Below are positions 8,963-17,129 of a DNA stretch of 64,000 bases, one piece after another. How positions within the stretch are numbered: position 1 is the first letter of the stretch; every line of letters starts with the position of its first letter. The notes beneath the pieces are model-generated. The model was not told where the DNA came from. It searched no databases and saw only the letters and a list, made by a program, of their open reading frames with translations. A program made the translations under genes and the position numbers. This DNA is from Candidatus Borkfalkia excrementavium (GTDB lineage: Bacteria > Bacillota > Clostridia > Christensenellales > Borkfalkiaceae): the NCBI GenBank assembly GCA_019115945.1, contig DXCO01000019.1, positions 20,773 through 84,772 on the forward strand, read 5' to 3'.

Positions 8963-9862
8963 ATGCATACGACAAAAGAGCGCATAGAAGCGCTCAAAAA
9001 GAGCAGAAATGCCGTCATTTTGGCGCATTATTACGTTCCGGACGAGGTGCAGGAACTGGCCGATTACGTGGGAGATTCCTTTTATCTTGCAAAAGTCGCG
9101 CAGCAGACGCAGGCGGACAGCATCGTGTTTTGCGGCGTACATTTTATGGGCGAAAGCGCGAAGATCCTCAACCCCGAAAAGCGCGTGTTCCTGCCCGATC
9201 CGTCCGCAGACTGCCCGATGGCGCATATGGCGGCGGAGGAGCAGATCGGAAAACTGCGTGCCGAATGCGGCGATCTTGCCGTCGTTTGCTATATCAATTC
9301 CACGGCGCGGCTGAAGAGCCTGTCCGACGTGTGCGTGACCTCTTCCAACGCGGTCAAGATTGTAAAATCTCTGCCGCAAAAAAATATACTTTTTATACCC
9401 GATCAGAATCTCGGCAGTTTCGTCGCGGCGGCCGCGCCCGAAAAGACGTTTTATTATTCGGGCGGATATTGCCCCGTGCACGCCTTTCTGCTTGCGGACG
9501 ACGTCGCGCGGGAAAAACGGGCGCACGCATCCGCGCTCGTACTGACCCATCCCGAATGCACGCGGGAAGTGCGCGCCCTGTCCGATTACGTGGGGAGCAC
9601 GGCGGGGATCATCTCTTATGCTGAGAAGAGCGATGCAGAAGAGTTTATCGTATGCACGGAACCGGGCGTGCTGTACGAACTGAAAAAAAGATGCCCGAAA
9701 AAGAAATTTTATCCCGTAAGCATCGTGTGCGGCGACATGAAAAAGATCACCCCCGAGCGGGTGGCGGAAACGCTGGAAAAGGAGTGCGGCGAAGTGTTTT
9801 TGGACGGATCGCTCGCGCGCAAAGCGTACGCTCCCCTGGCTAGAATGCTGGAGTTGGGTTAA
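8963..9862 (+). CDS. nadA: Quinolinate synthase
   Basis: 299 residues from the ATG at 8963, 10 bases after an AGGCAGG stretch. The longer frame from 8849 would start upstream of the promoter, so it is rejected. NadA condenses iminoaspartate with dihydroxyacetone phosphate to quinolinate using a [4Fe-4S] cluster. Visible signatures are ILAHYYV (residues ~19-25), VFCGVHFMGE, a GGYCPVH segment and VCGDMKKITPE; Cys57 and the Cys of the other two segments fit the three cluster ligands. nadB follows after 13 bases and supplies iminoaspartate. Expression probably follows the palindromic promoter at 8897. Confidence 0.95.
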   Translation: MHTTKERIEALKKSRNAVILAHYYVPDEVQELADYVGDSFYLAKVAQQTQADSIVFCGVHFMGESAKILNPEKRVFLPDPSADCPMAHMAAEEQIGKLRAECGDLAVVCYINSTARLKSLSDVCVTSSNAVKIVKSLPQKNILFIPDQNLGSFVAAAAPEKTFYYSGGYCPVHAFLLADDVAREKRAHASALVLTHPECTREVRALSDYVGSTAGIISYAEKSDAEEFIVCTEPGVLYELKKRCPKKKFYPVSIVCGDMKKITPERVAETLEKECGEVFLDGSLARKAYAPLARMLELG

Positions 9863-9875
9863 AAAGAGGAGTTTT

Positions 9876-11174
9876 ATGCTTTTTTCGGAAGAAAAATATG
9901 ACGTTCTCATCGTAGGAACGGGCGTCGCGGGCCTATGCTGCGCGCTCAACCTGCCCGAAAGCGCGAAGGTGCTCATGCTGAGCAAGGACGCGGCGGACAG
10001 GAGCGATTCTTTCCTCGCGCAGGGCGGTATCTGCGTTCTGAAATCTCCGGACGATTTCGCGCAGTATTTTGACGATACCATGCGCGCGGGGCATTACGAA
10101 AACAATCCCGACGCAGTGAAACTGATGATCGAAAGTTCTCCGGACATGATCGCCGAACTCGTGCGGCGCGGCGTTTCTTTCGCGCGGGACGAGGCGGGGA
10201 ATTTCCGTTATACGCGCGAGGGAGGGCATTCCTCTCCGCGTATCCTCTTTCACGACGACGTTACGGGAAAAGAGATTACGAGCAACCTGCTTCGGGAGGC
10301 GAAAGAACGCAAGAATATCCGCATTGCGGAATACTGCGAACTCGTCGACGTCATCGCGGAAGGGGGCGAATGTTTCGGCGGCGTCGTCCGTATAGGCGCT
10401 TCGGGAGAACTCGTCCGCGTGTATGCCGACTATACGCTGCTCGCATCCGGCGGCATCGGCGGACTGTATGAAAATTCCACAAATTACAGGCATCTGACGG
10501 GTGACGCTTTGGCGATCGCCATGAAGAACGGCGCGGAAGTGGAGCATCTCGACTACGTTCAGATCCATCCGACCACGTTCTATTCGGAAAAGCACGGCAG
10601 GCGCTTTCTTATATCCGAATCGGTGCGCGGAGAGGGGGGCGTCCTCCTCGATGCGGAGGGCAGGCGATTCTGCAACGAACTGCTGCCGCGGGACATCGTC
10701 TCGGGCGAGATCCGCGAGCAGATGAAAAAGGACGGAACGAAATTCGTCTGGCTGGATATGCGCCCGATCGGGGAAAAGACGATCCGCGAGCATTTTCCGA
10801 CGATCTTTCGCCACTGTCTCGACGAGGGGTTCGACGTGCTGAAAACGCCTATTCCCGTCGTGCCTGCCCAGCATTACTTTATGGGCGGGATCAAGGTGGA
10901 TCTCGACGGCAGGACGAATATCAGGCGGCTGTACGCCGCGGGGGAGACGGCCTGCAACGGCGTGCACGGTAAAAACAGGCTGGCGAGCAATTCCCTTCTG
11001 GAAAGCCTTATCTGGGCAAAGCGCGCCGCAAACAGCATGATGCAAAGAGGCATGGGGCAGATTACGAGGTTCCCGAAAAAAGATACGGCCGAATACGCCG
11101 ATTACCGGACTTTGAAAGAAAATTATGCGAATATGATCCGCGAAGAGGCGGAGAGGGAGGCATATTGTGATTGA
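9876..11174 (+). CDS. nadB: L-aspartate oxidase
   Basis: 432 residues. NadB oxidises L-aspartate to iminoaspartate with FAD. The dinucleotide-binding segment LIVGTGVAGLCCA lies at residues ~10-22. Later family segments are SFLAQGGI, ESVRGEGG, PAQHYFMGGI and GKNRLASNSLLESL. It is about 100 residues shorter than the ~530-residue enterobacterial protein because the C-terminal helical domain is largely missing, a form found in some Firmicutes. AAAGAGGAG precedes the ATG. Its last 8 bases overlap the nadC start, suggesting translational coupling. Confidence 0.95.
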   Translation: MLFSEEKYDVLIVGTGVAGLCCALNLPESAKVLMLSKDAADRSDSFLAQGGICVLKSPDDFAQYFDDTMRAGHYENNPDAVKLMIESSPDMIAELVRRGVSFARDEAGNFRYTREGGHSSPRILFHDDVTGKEITSNLLREAKERKNIRIAEYCELVDVIAEGGECFGGVVRIGASGELVRVYADYTLLASGGIGGLYENSTNYRHLTGDALAIAMKNGAEVEHLDYVQIHPTTFYSEKHGRRFLISESVRGEGGVLLDAEGRRFCNELLPRDIVSGEIREQMKKDGTKFVWLDMRPIGEKTIREHFPTIFRHCLDEGFDVLKTPIPVVPAQHYFMGGIKVDLDGRTNIRRLYAAGETACNGVHGKNRLASNSLLESLIWAKRAANSMMQRGMGQITRFPKKDTAEYADYRTLKENYANMIREEAEREAYCD

Positions 11175-12021
11175 CGAAATTACCATGAAACTGCACGGGG
11201 ACGACATGATCCTTTCCGCGCTGAAAGAGGACATTTCTTCGGAGGATCTCTCCTCAAACTGTGTACTGAGCGGCTATTGCGAGGGGGAAGCGGAACTTTT
11301 ATGCAAGCAAACGGGCGTGATCGCGGGGCTTTCCGTCTTTGCGCGTACCTTTACCCTTCTCGATCCGCGCGTGCGCGTCACCTTTTTCGCCGAGGACGGA
11401 GAAGAGGCGGAAAAAGGGAAAAAACTTGCCGTCGTGCGCGGAGATATGCGCGCGATCCTCGCCGGAGAAAGGACGGCGCTCAATTTTCTGCAGAGGATGA
11501 GCGGCATTGCCACCGCGACGCGCGCGATCGTAAAACTTCTGGAAGGCACGGGGATCTTGCTTGCGGATACGCGCAAGACCACGCCGAACATGCGCCTGTT
11601 CGAAAAATACGCCGTCCGAGTGGGAGGGGGAACGAATCATCGCTATAATCTTTCGGATGCGATTATGCTCAAAGATAATCATATCGGCGCTGCGGGCGGT
11701 GTAAAGCAGGCGATCGCCGCGGCGAAACGCTACGCTTCCTTCATGACCAAGATCGAGGTGGAGACGGAGACGCTCGAACAGGTGGACGATGCCGTCGAAG
11801 CGGGCGCGGACGTCATCATGCTCGACAACATGCCGGACGAAATGATGCGCGAAGCGGTGCGCCGCATTGCGGGCAGGGCGCTCGTCGAAATTTCGGGCAA
11901 CGTCACGAAAGAGAATATAGAAAGACTGAAAGGTATCGGGGCAGACATTATATCCAGTGGCGCTTTGACCCATTCTTCGCCCATCCTCGATCTGTCTTTG
12001 AAAAATCTGCATGCGGTCTGA
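11167..12021 (+). CDS. nadC: Nicotinate-nucleotide pyrophosphorylase (carboxylating)
   Basis: 284 residues, starting at a GTG that overlaps the end of nadB; GGAGAGGGAGG lies just upstream. NadC joins quinolinate to PRPP and releases CO2, giving nicotinate mononucleotide. The quinolinate/PRPP-binding signature is clear at residues ~135-165: ADTRKTTP, then GGGTNHR and a KDNH. A second ATG ten codons further is possible, but the ribosome site favours the GTG. It completes the three-step de novo route. Confidence 0.95.
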   Translation: MIDEITMKLHGDDMILSALKEDISSEDLSSNCVLSGYCEGEAELLCKQTGVIAGLSVFARTFTLLDPRVRVTFFAEDGEEAEKGKKLAVVRGDMRAILAGERTALNFLQRMSGIATATRAIVKLLEGTGILLADTRKTTPNMRLFEKYAVRVGGGTNHRYNLSDAIMLKDNHIGAAGGVKQAIAAAKRYASFMTKIEVETETLEQVDDAVEAGADVIMLDNMPDEMMREAVRRIAGRALVEISGNVTKENIERLKGIGADIISSGALTHSSPILDLSLKNLHAV

Positions 12022-12039
12022 GAGTACGGGGGAAAGTTT

Positions 12040-12582
12040 ATGACAGGGGAAGAGCGCAGAGAAAAGATCGGAAAGATGCTCGGGGAAGAGCCCCTTTCCG
12101 CGACGGATATCGCGCGCGCGTTCGGCGTGAGCCGCCAGGTCATCGTGCAGGACGTGGCGCTCCTTCGCGCGGAAGGAAGGGCCATTCTCTCCACAAACCG
12201 CGGATATATTCTTCGGGAAAGCAGGGGCTTTGCCCGCGTGTTCAAAGTGCGCCATACCGACGCCGAGACGAGGGAAGAACTTTTCATGATCGCGGATGAA
12301 GGGGGATGCGTGGAAAACGTGTTCGTGCATCATAAAGTATACGGCACGATCAGCGCGTATATGGGGATCGACAGCCGCAGCAAAGCGGAGGCGTTCATGC
12401 GGCAGATCGCCGAGGGGAGGTCCTCCTTTCTGAAAAATATCACCTCCGATTATCACTACCACACCGTCCGCGCGGAGAGCGAGCGGATACTCGACGCGAT
12501 TGAAAAGAGACTGGGCGAGCGCGGTTTTTTGGTGCCCTCGGAAAGAAAGGGCGGGCAGGAAACGCGAAGGGAGAAGTTTTAG
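12040..12582 (+). CDS. niaR: NiaR/YrxA-type repressor of NAD synthesis
   Basis: 180 residues. The N-terminal ~60 residues form a winged helix-turn-helix of the HTH_11 type (SATDIARAFGVSRQVIVQDV). The C-terminal part is a 3H domain with His-rich segments FVHHKVYG and SDYHYHTV, named for its conserved histidines, which in this family bind metal and the niacin effector. NiaR represses de novo NAD genes and niacin transporters when niacin is available. It lies 18 bases after nadC in the same operon, consistent with autoregulation through the palindrome over the nadA promoter. Confidence 0.9.
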   Translation: MTGEERREKIGKMLGEEPLSATDIARAFGVSRQVIVQDVALLRAEGRAILSTNRGYILRESRGFARVFKVRHTDAETREELFMIADEGGCVENVFVHHKVYGTISAYMGIDSRSKAEAFMRQIAEGRSSFLKNITSDYHYHTVRAESERILDAIEKRLGERGFLVPSERKGGQETRREKF

Positions 12583-12611
12583 AAAAAAATCCCGTTTTGT
12601 AAAGCAATCGC

Positions 12612-12640
12612 TTGACAAACGCCCGTGCGGCGGATATAAT
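12612..12640 (+). promoter_or_regulatory. Consensus promoter for the riboswitch/P-type ATPase transcript
   Basis: TTGACA at 12612-12617, a 17-base spacer and TATAAT at 12635-12640: a perfect sigma-A consensus. Transcription would begin near 12648, immediately before the structured leader. Confidence 0.85.
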
Positions 12641-12649
12641 CGAAATACA

Positions 12650-12840
12650 ATCGAATCAACCCGTGAGGGAGTAGTCGGCGCGGCCGTTTCCGCGCGGCAA
12701 GTCTTCATCCCGCGTGATTGCGCAGGCTTGCCTTAATTGACGAGACTCATATGAATGCGCTTGCCGCGTTTATATGGCCCGAAGTTTCGTTCTCCCCGTA
12801 CGTTTTGCCGTATACGCATCGAGCGTATGCGGTTTTTTTC
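12650..12840 (+). promoter_or_regulatory. Candidate yybP-ykoY (Mn2+) riboswitch leader
   Basis: The roughly 190-base leader contains GGGAGTAG (12667-12674) and GACGAGACTC (12739-12748), which resemble the two conserved loop regions of the yybP-ykoY aptamer. Between them a GGCAAG/CTTGCC inverted repeat (about 12696-12733) could form a helical arm. An intrinsic terminator follows (12808-12839). The family senses Mn2+ and commonly precedes P-type ATPases, TerC and MntP-like genes, which matches the downstream gene. The call rests on motif recall and context; the full secondary structure was not computed. Confidence 0.75.
12808..12839 (+). terminator. Leader terminator of the P-type ATPase gene
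   Basis: A 10-bp stem (12808-12817 with 12823-12832, one G-U pair), loop ATCGA and seven Ts at 12833-12839. It lies 41 bases before the start codon, so it is an attenuator rather than a gene-end terminator. Confidence 0.85.
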
Positions 12841-12880
12841 GTCTTTCGGATAGGGAATCATTTTTATGGAGGAAGCGCCC

Positions 12881-15571
12881 ATGAATTATTTTGATCAAAA
12901 GGGCTCAGAAGTGCTTGCGGAACTGGGATCGGACGCAAAGTCCGGCCTCACGTCCGAGCAGGTGAAGGCCAATGCCGAAAAATACGGCAGAAACGAATTC
13001 ACCAGAGAAAAGGGCAAATCGCTCTTGCGCAGGATCTGGGAGGCGGCCACCGAACCCATGCTGATCCTGCTGTTCTTTGCGTGGGTGATCACGGTCGCGG
13101 TCAACATCGTGCGCGAAGTGCAGACGGGCGACGGAGATTTCATCGAGTGCGTCGGCATTCTCGTCGCCATCGCCATTTCCGTCGTGCTCACCGTCGTCAT
13201 GGAGGGAAAGAGCGCCAAGGCGTTCGAAGAACTCAACAAGATCAAGGAGGGGATCGAGATCAAAGTCGTGCGCGACGGCGTCGTGCAGTACATACCCTCG
13301 CAGGACCTCGTCGTCGGCGATATCGTTTTTCTGGAAACGGGCAACAAAGTGGTCGCGGACGGCAGACTATTGGAAAGCGTTTCCCTTATGAGCGACGAGT
13401 CTTCCCTCACGGGCGAGAGCGTGCCCGTGGAGAAAAACGCGGCTCTGCGCATCGAAAACCCCGCAACGCCCGTGGCAGAACGCGCGAACATGGTGTTTTC
13501 CGGCTGTTTCATCACGAGCGGAACGGGCAAAATGGTCGTTACGGGCGTGGGAGACAATACGCAGTTCGGCCTGATTGCCCGCGAGATCCAGGGCGGCGGG
13601 GAAGGCCCCACGCCGCTGCAGGAAAAGATGGCCAAACTTGGCAAAGTGATCACCGTTCTCGGCGGCGTTGCGGCGGCGCTCATTTTCCTGATCCAACTCG
13701 TCTTCCGCATCGTGGAAGGGACCGCGGACTTTGCCGGCGTTTCGGGCGCGTTTATCGACAGCATCGTGCTGATGGTCGCGGCGGTGCCCGAAGGGCTTCC
13801 CACCATCGTGGCCATTTCCCTCTCCATCAATATTGCGAAAATGGCCAGGGAAAACGCGCTCGTCAAAAAAATGGTCGCGTGCGAGACGATCGGATGCATC
13901 AACGTCATCTGCTCGGACAAGACGGGTACGCTCACGGAAAACAGGATGACGGTCGTGGACGTCTATTCGGACGGCGGTTTTCACGATGTCGCTTCCTTCT
14001 GCAACCCCGCCATGCTGGAAAACTACTGTCTGAACAGCACTGCCGATCTGTACGAAGATGCGGGCACCGTTCGCTTCGTAGGCAACCCCACAGAGGGAGC
14101 GCTCCTCGTTTCTGCATCGAAATGCGGCGTGGATTATAAGAAAAAGCGCGGGGAAGCGGATATTGCAGACGTTTATCCCTTTTCCTCCGATACGAAAAAT
14201 ATGACTACCTGCGTCCGTGCGGGAGGCGGCTATTCCGTCTATACCAAAGGGAGCCCCGAAAAGATCCTTGCGCTCTGTTCGATGGACGAAGCCGAACGGG
14301 AGAAGATCGAAGCGGAGATCGTGGGGCTTGAAAAGCGCGCGCGCCGCGTGCTCGCCTTTGCGCACAGGTTTACCGAAAAACGCCCGGGCAGCCGCGAAGA
14401 GGCGGAAAAAGAAATGATCTTCGACGGATTCGTCGGTATTGCCGATCCTCTCCGTTCGGAGGTGTACGACGCCGTGCACGCTTGCCAGAGGGCAGGCATC
14501 GATCTGAAAATGCTCACGGGCGACAACATCGTCACCGCCACCGCCATCGCGGAAGAACTCGGTATCCTCGACGACGATCACGTAGCCGTGGAGGCGGGAT
14601 ATCTGGAAGGGCTTTCGGACGCGGAATTTTCCGAGATCCTGCCCAGCGTGCGCGTCATCGCGAGGAGTACGCCCCTTCTGAAGATGCGCGTCGTCAAAGA
14701 ACTCAAATCAAAAGGCAACGTGGTCGCCGTTACAGGCGACGGCATCAACGACGCGCCTGCGCTGAAAAATGCGGACGTCGGCATCGCGATGGGCATTTCC
14801 GGCACGGAAGTTTCCAAAGAGGCCGCAGATATCGTCCTTTTGAACGACTCCTTCTCTACCATCGTCACGACCGTCAAATGGGGCAGGGGGATCTACGAAA
14901 ATTTCAAACGGTTTATCCAGTTTCAGTTGACGGTGAACGTGGCGTCCGTGCTCATCGTATTTCTCTGTACGGTCATCGGCCTGTTCGTGGAGGGATTCTC
15001 GACTCCCTTTACCGCGCTCGATCTTCTTTGGATCAACCTGATCATGGACGGGCCTCCCGCGCTCACGCTGGGGCTGGAACCCATCCGCAACGATCTGATG
15101 AACAGAACACCCACCCGCCGCGGAGAGAGCATCGTGTCCGCCGGCATGCTCAGGCGCATCGTCATCAACGGCGTATTCATGTGCGCCGTGTGCATCGCCC
15201 AGATGAATTGGGATTTCCTCGGCATCGTCGGGGACGGGCTGGATGCGGAAACGGCGCGAAACACGTCCAATACCGTCATCTTTACGCTCTTCGTGCTCTT
15301 CCAGTTGTTCAATGCGTTCAACTGCAGGGAACTTGAAGACGAGAGCATCTTCCCCAACCTCTTCAAGAACAAACTTACCCTGATCGCGTTCGTCGTCACT
15401 TTCGCCCTGCAGATCGTCATCACGCAGTTTGCCGGCCCCGTGTTCAACACCGTTCCCCTGGATATCCTGTCCTGGCTGAAAATTACCGGTGTCGCGTTTT
15501 CCATCATCGTGCTGAACGAGTTGGTCAAACTGATCTCCCGTGCGGTCAAAAGAGTGCGCGCGGCAAAATAA
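12881..15571 (+). CDS. P-type cation-transporting ATPase (P2A, annotated Ca2+; possibly Mn2+)
   Basis: 896 residues from the ATG at 12881, 7 bases after GGAGGAAG. An in-frame ATG at 12866 contains that ribosome site and is less likely. The order of motifs is complete: cation-ATPase N domain, SLTGESVP (actuator), PEGLPT in membrane segment 4, DKTGT with the phosphorylated Asp346, MLTGDN, and GDGINDAP at the hinge, then six C-terminal membrane segments. The family pumps Ca2+ or Mn2+ out of the cytoplasm. The upstream leader resembles a Mn2+ riboswitch, so Mn2+ export may be the main role, as for some Lactococcus and Streptococcus relatives. Confidence 0.9.
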   Translation: MNYFDQKGSEVLAELGSDAKSGLTSEQVKANAEKYGRNEFTREKGKSLLRRIWEAATEPMLILLFFAWVITVAVNIVREVQTGDGDFIECVGILVAIAISVVLTVVMEGKSAKAFEELNKIKEGIEIKVVRDGVVQYIPSQDLVVGDIVFLETGNKVVADGRLLESVSLMSDESSLTGESVPVEKNAALRIENPATPVAERANMVFSGCFITSGTGKMVVTGVGDNTQFGLIAREIQGGGEGPTPLQEKMAKLGKVITVLGGVAAALIFLIQLVFRIVEGTADFAGVSGAFIDSIVLMVAAVPEGLPTIVAISLSINIAKMARENALVKKMVACETIGCINVICSDKTGTLTENRMTVVDVYSDGGFHDVASFCNPAMLENYCLNSTADLYEDAGTVRFVGNPTEGALLVSASKCGVDYKKKRGEADIADVYPFSSDTKNMTTCVRAGGGYSVYTKGSPEKILALCSMDEAEREKIEAEIVGLEKRARRVLAFAHRFTEKRPGSREEAEKEMIFDGFVGIADPLRSEVYDAVHACQRAGIDLKMLTGDNIVTATAIAEELGILDDDHVAVEAGYLEGLSDAEFSEILPSVRVIARSTPLLKMRVVKELKSKGNVVAVTGDGINDAPALKNADVGIAMGISGTEVSKEAADIVLLNDSFSTIVTTVKWGRGIYENFKRFIQFQLTVNVASVLIVFLCTVIGLFVEGFSTPFTALDLLWINLIMDGPPALTLGLEPIRNDLMNRTPTRRGESIVSAGMLRRIVINGVFMCAVCIAQMNWDFLGIVGDGLDAETARNTSNTVIFTLFVLFQLFNAFNCRELEDESIFPNLFKNKLTLIAFVVTFALQIVITQFAGPVFNTVPLDILSWLKITGVAFSIIVLNELVKLISRAVKRVRAAK

Positions 15572-15607
15572 TCGGCGGCACAGATGCGGCAAAGATGACC
15601 GATCGGG

Positions 15608-15637
15608 CAAAAAAGTCTTTTCATGTGAACTTTTTTG
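15608..15637 (+). terminator. Weak A/T-rich hairpin after the ATPase gene
   Basis: CAAAAAAGT pairs with ACTTTTTTG around a 12-base loop, 37 bases after the stop. The stem is A/T-rich, so efficiency is doubtful. Confidence 0.45.
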
Positions 15638-15677
15638 TAATTTTTTGCACGATTATGTTTGTTTTTCTGTGAAATTG

Positions 15678-15686
15678 TGATATAAT
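15678..15686 (+). promoter_or_regulatory. Extended -10 promoter for rhaA
   Basis: TGATATAAT gives a TGn extension and a consensus -10 (15681-15686) without a good -35. A short GC-rich inverted repeat (AAGGCGG/CCGCCTT, about 15696-15719) lies in the leader. Confidence 0.6.
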
Positions 15687-15747
15687 AAACTCCGGAAGGC
15701 GGGGCATCCGCTCCGCCTTTACTTTATCGGTAACAAAGAGGGCAGAT

Positions 15748-16995
15748 ATGAACAGATACGACAGTGCGAAAGAGGCGTTTGCAAAATTCGGCGTCGACAC
15801 CGACCGCGCGATCGCGGCGTTGAACGAAATCCCCGTTTCCGTGCATTGCTGGCAGGGCGACGACGTCGTGGGGTTCGACGGCGGCGGGGCCGCGAGCGGC
15901 GGTATCCAGACGACGGGGAATTACCCCGGGCGGGCGAGGACGTTTGAGGAACTTTCTGAAGACATCCGCTTCGCCTTTTCGCTGATGCCGGGCAAAAAGC
16001 GCCTGAACCTGCACGCAAGTTATGCGATTTTGGGCGACGATGCGGGCAAGATCGACCGCGACGCCTATCGGCCCGAACATTTTGCTCCTTGGGTCAGGTT
16101 TGCAAAAGAGATCGGGTTGGACGGCATCGATTTCAATCCTACCTGCTTTTCGCACGCAATGGTCAAAGACGGGCTCACCCTTTCTTCTCCGGACGAAGAC
16201 GTGCGCCGGTTCTGGGTACGCCATTGCCAGGCAAGCCTGAAGATTGCCGAATATCTGGCGGAGGAAATGGGTTCGCACTGCCTCGTAAACATCTGGGTCC
16301 CCGACGGATATAAGGACGTGCCGGCCGACAGACTGTCCCCCCGCCTGCGCCTGAAAAAGTCGCTGGACGAGATCCTTTCCGTAAACTATAATAAAAATAA
16401 AGTATACGTCGCCGTGGAAAGCAAGGTGTTCGGCATCGGCGTGGAAAGTTACACGGTGGGCAACAACGAGTTTTATCAGAATTACGCCGCGACGCGCGGG
16501 ATCTGCTGCCTTTTGGATAACGGGCATTATCATCCCACCGAAGTCGTGTCGGATAAAATCCCTTCCCTTTTGGCGTTCTACGACAAAGTCGCGTTGCATG
16601 TTACGAGAGGGGTCCGCTGGGACAGCGACCACGTCATTTTGTACGAAGACGAACTCAAAGAGATCTGCAAAGAGATCGTGCGCGGCGGCGCGGACAAAGT
16701 GATGATCGGCCTGGATTATTTCGATGCGAGCATCAACAGGATCTCCGCATGGGTCGTGGGGCAGAGGAACGTGCAGAAAGCGCTGTTGTTCGCCCTTTTG
16801 CAGCCGAACGATTATCTGCGCGGCTTGCAGGACAAGGCTGCGTTCACCCGCCTTATGTACGCGCAGGAGGAGTTGAAAATGCTTCCCTACGGAGACGTTT
16901 GGGCAGAGTATCTGAAAAAATACGGCTACGCTCCCGACGATTGGTTCGTCCGGGTGGAAGAATACGAAAAGAAAGTCCTTAGCAAAAGAAAATAA
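15748..16995 (+). CDS. rhaA: L-rhamnose isomerase
   Basis: 415 residues, the usual length for RhaA. The N-terminus (VSVHCWQGDDVVGF), the NLHASYA segment, LDFNP-like GIDFNPTCFSH, WVPDG, ESKVFGIG, DNGHYHPTE and HVTRGVRWDSDHV segments are those of the metal-dependent enzyme that interconverts L-rhamnose and L-rhamnulose. AAAGAGGGCAG lies about 8 bases upstream of the ATG. No rhamnulokinase or aldolase is adjacent, so the pathway must be completed elsewhere, or the enzyme may act on another aldose. It has its own promoter and terminator. Confidence 0.95.
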   Translation: MNRYDSAKEAFAKFGVDTDRAIAALNEIPVSVHCWQGDDVVGFDGGGAASGGIQTTGNYPGRARTFEELSEDIRFAFSLMPGKKRLNLHASYAILGDDAGKIDRDAYRPEHFAPWVRFAKEIGLDGIDFNPTCFSHAMVKDGLTLSSPDEDVRRFWVRHCQASLKIAEYLAEEMGSHCLVNIWVPDGYKDVPADRLSPRLRLKKSLDEILSVNYNKNKVYVAVESKVFGIGVESYTVGNNEFYQNYAATRGICCLLDNGHYHPTEVVSDKIPSLLAFYDKVALHVTRGVRWDSDHVILYEDELKEICKEIVRGGADKVMIGLDYFDASINRISAWVVGQRNVQKALLFALLQPNDYLRGLQDKAAFTRLMYAQEELKMLPYGDVWAEYLKKYGYAPDDWFVRVEEYEKKVLSKRK

Positions 16996-16998
16996 CGG

Positions 16999-17035
16999 AA
17001 AAAGCGCACCGCAGTATCCATGCGGCGCGCTTTTT
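16999..17035 (+). terminator. Terminator after rhaA
   Basis: A 15-base stem with one mismatch (16999-17013 with 17021-17035), 3' arm ending TTTTT, four bases after the stop codon. Confidence 0.8.
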
Positions 17036-17064
17036 GAATTGTATAAACAATATTTTTGTTGTCC

Positions 17065-17093
17065 TTGACAAAATAAACGGGATAGTATATAAT
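17065..17093 (+). promoter_or_regulatory. Consensus promoter of the SPFH/zinc-ribbon operon
   Basis: TTGACA (17065-17070), 17-base spacer, TATAAT (17088-17093). The first start codon is 37 bases downstream. Confidence 0.85.
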
Positions 17094-17129
17094 ATCAATA
17101 TACGTAAAAAGCCATAGTGAGGTACCGAT

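Noticed and set aside
12866..12880. Upstream ATG as the P-type ATPase start
   Set aside because: The 15 bases contain the ribosome site of the better ATG at 12881, and nothing resembling a ribosome site lies before 12866.
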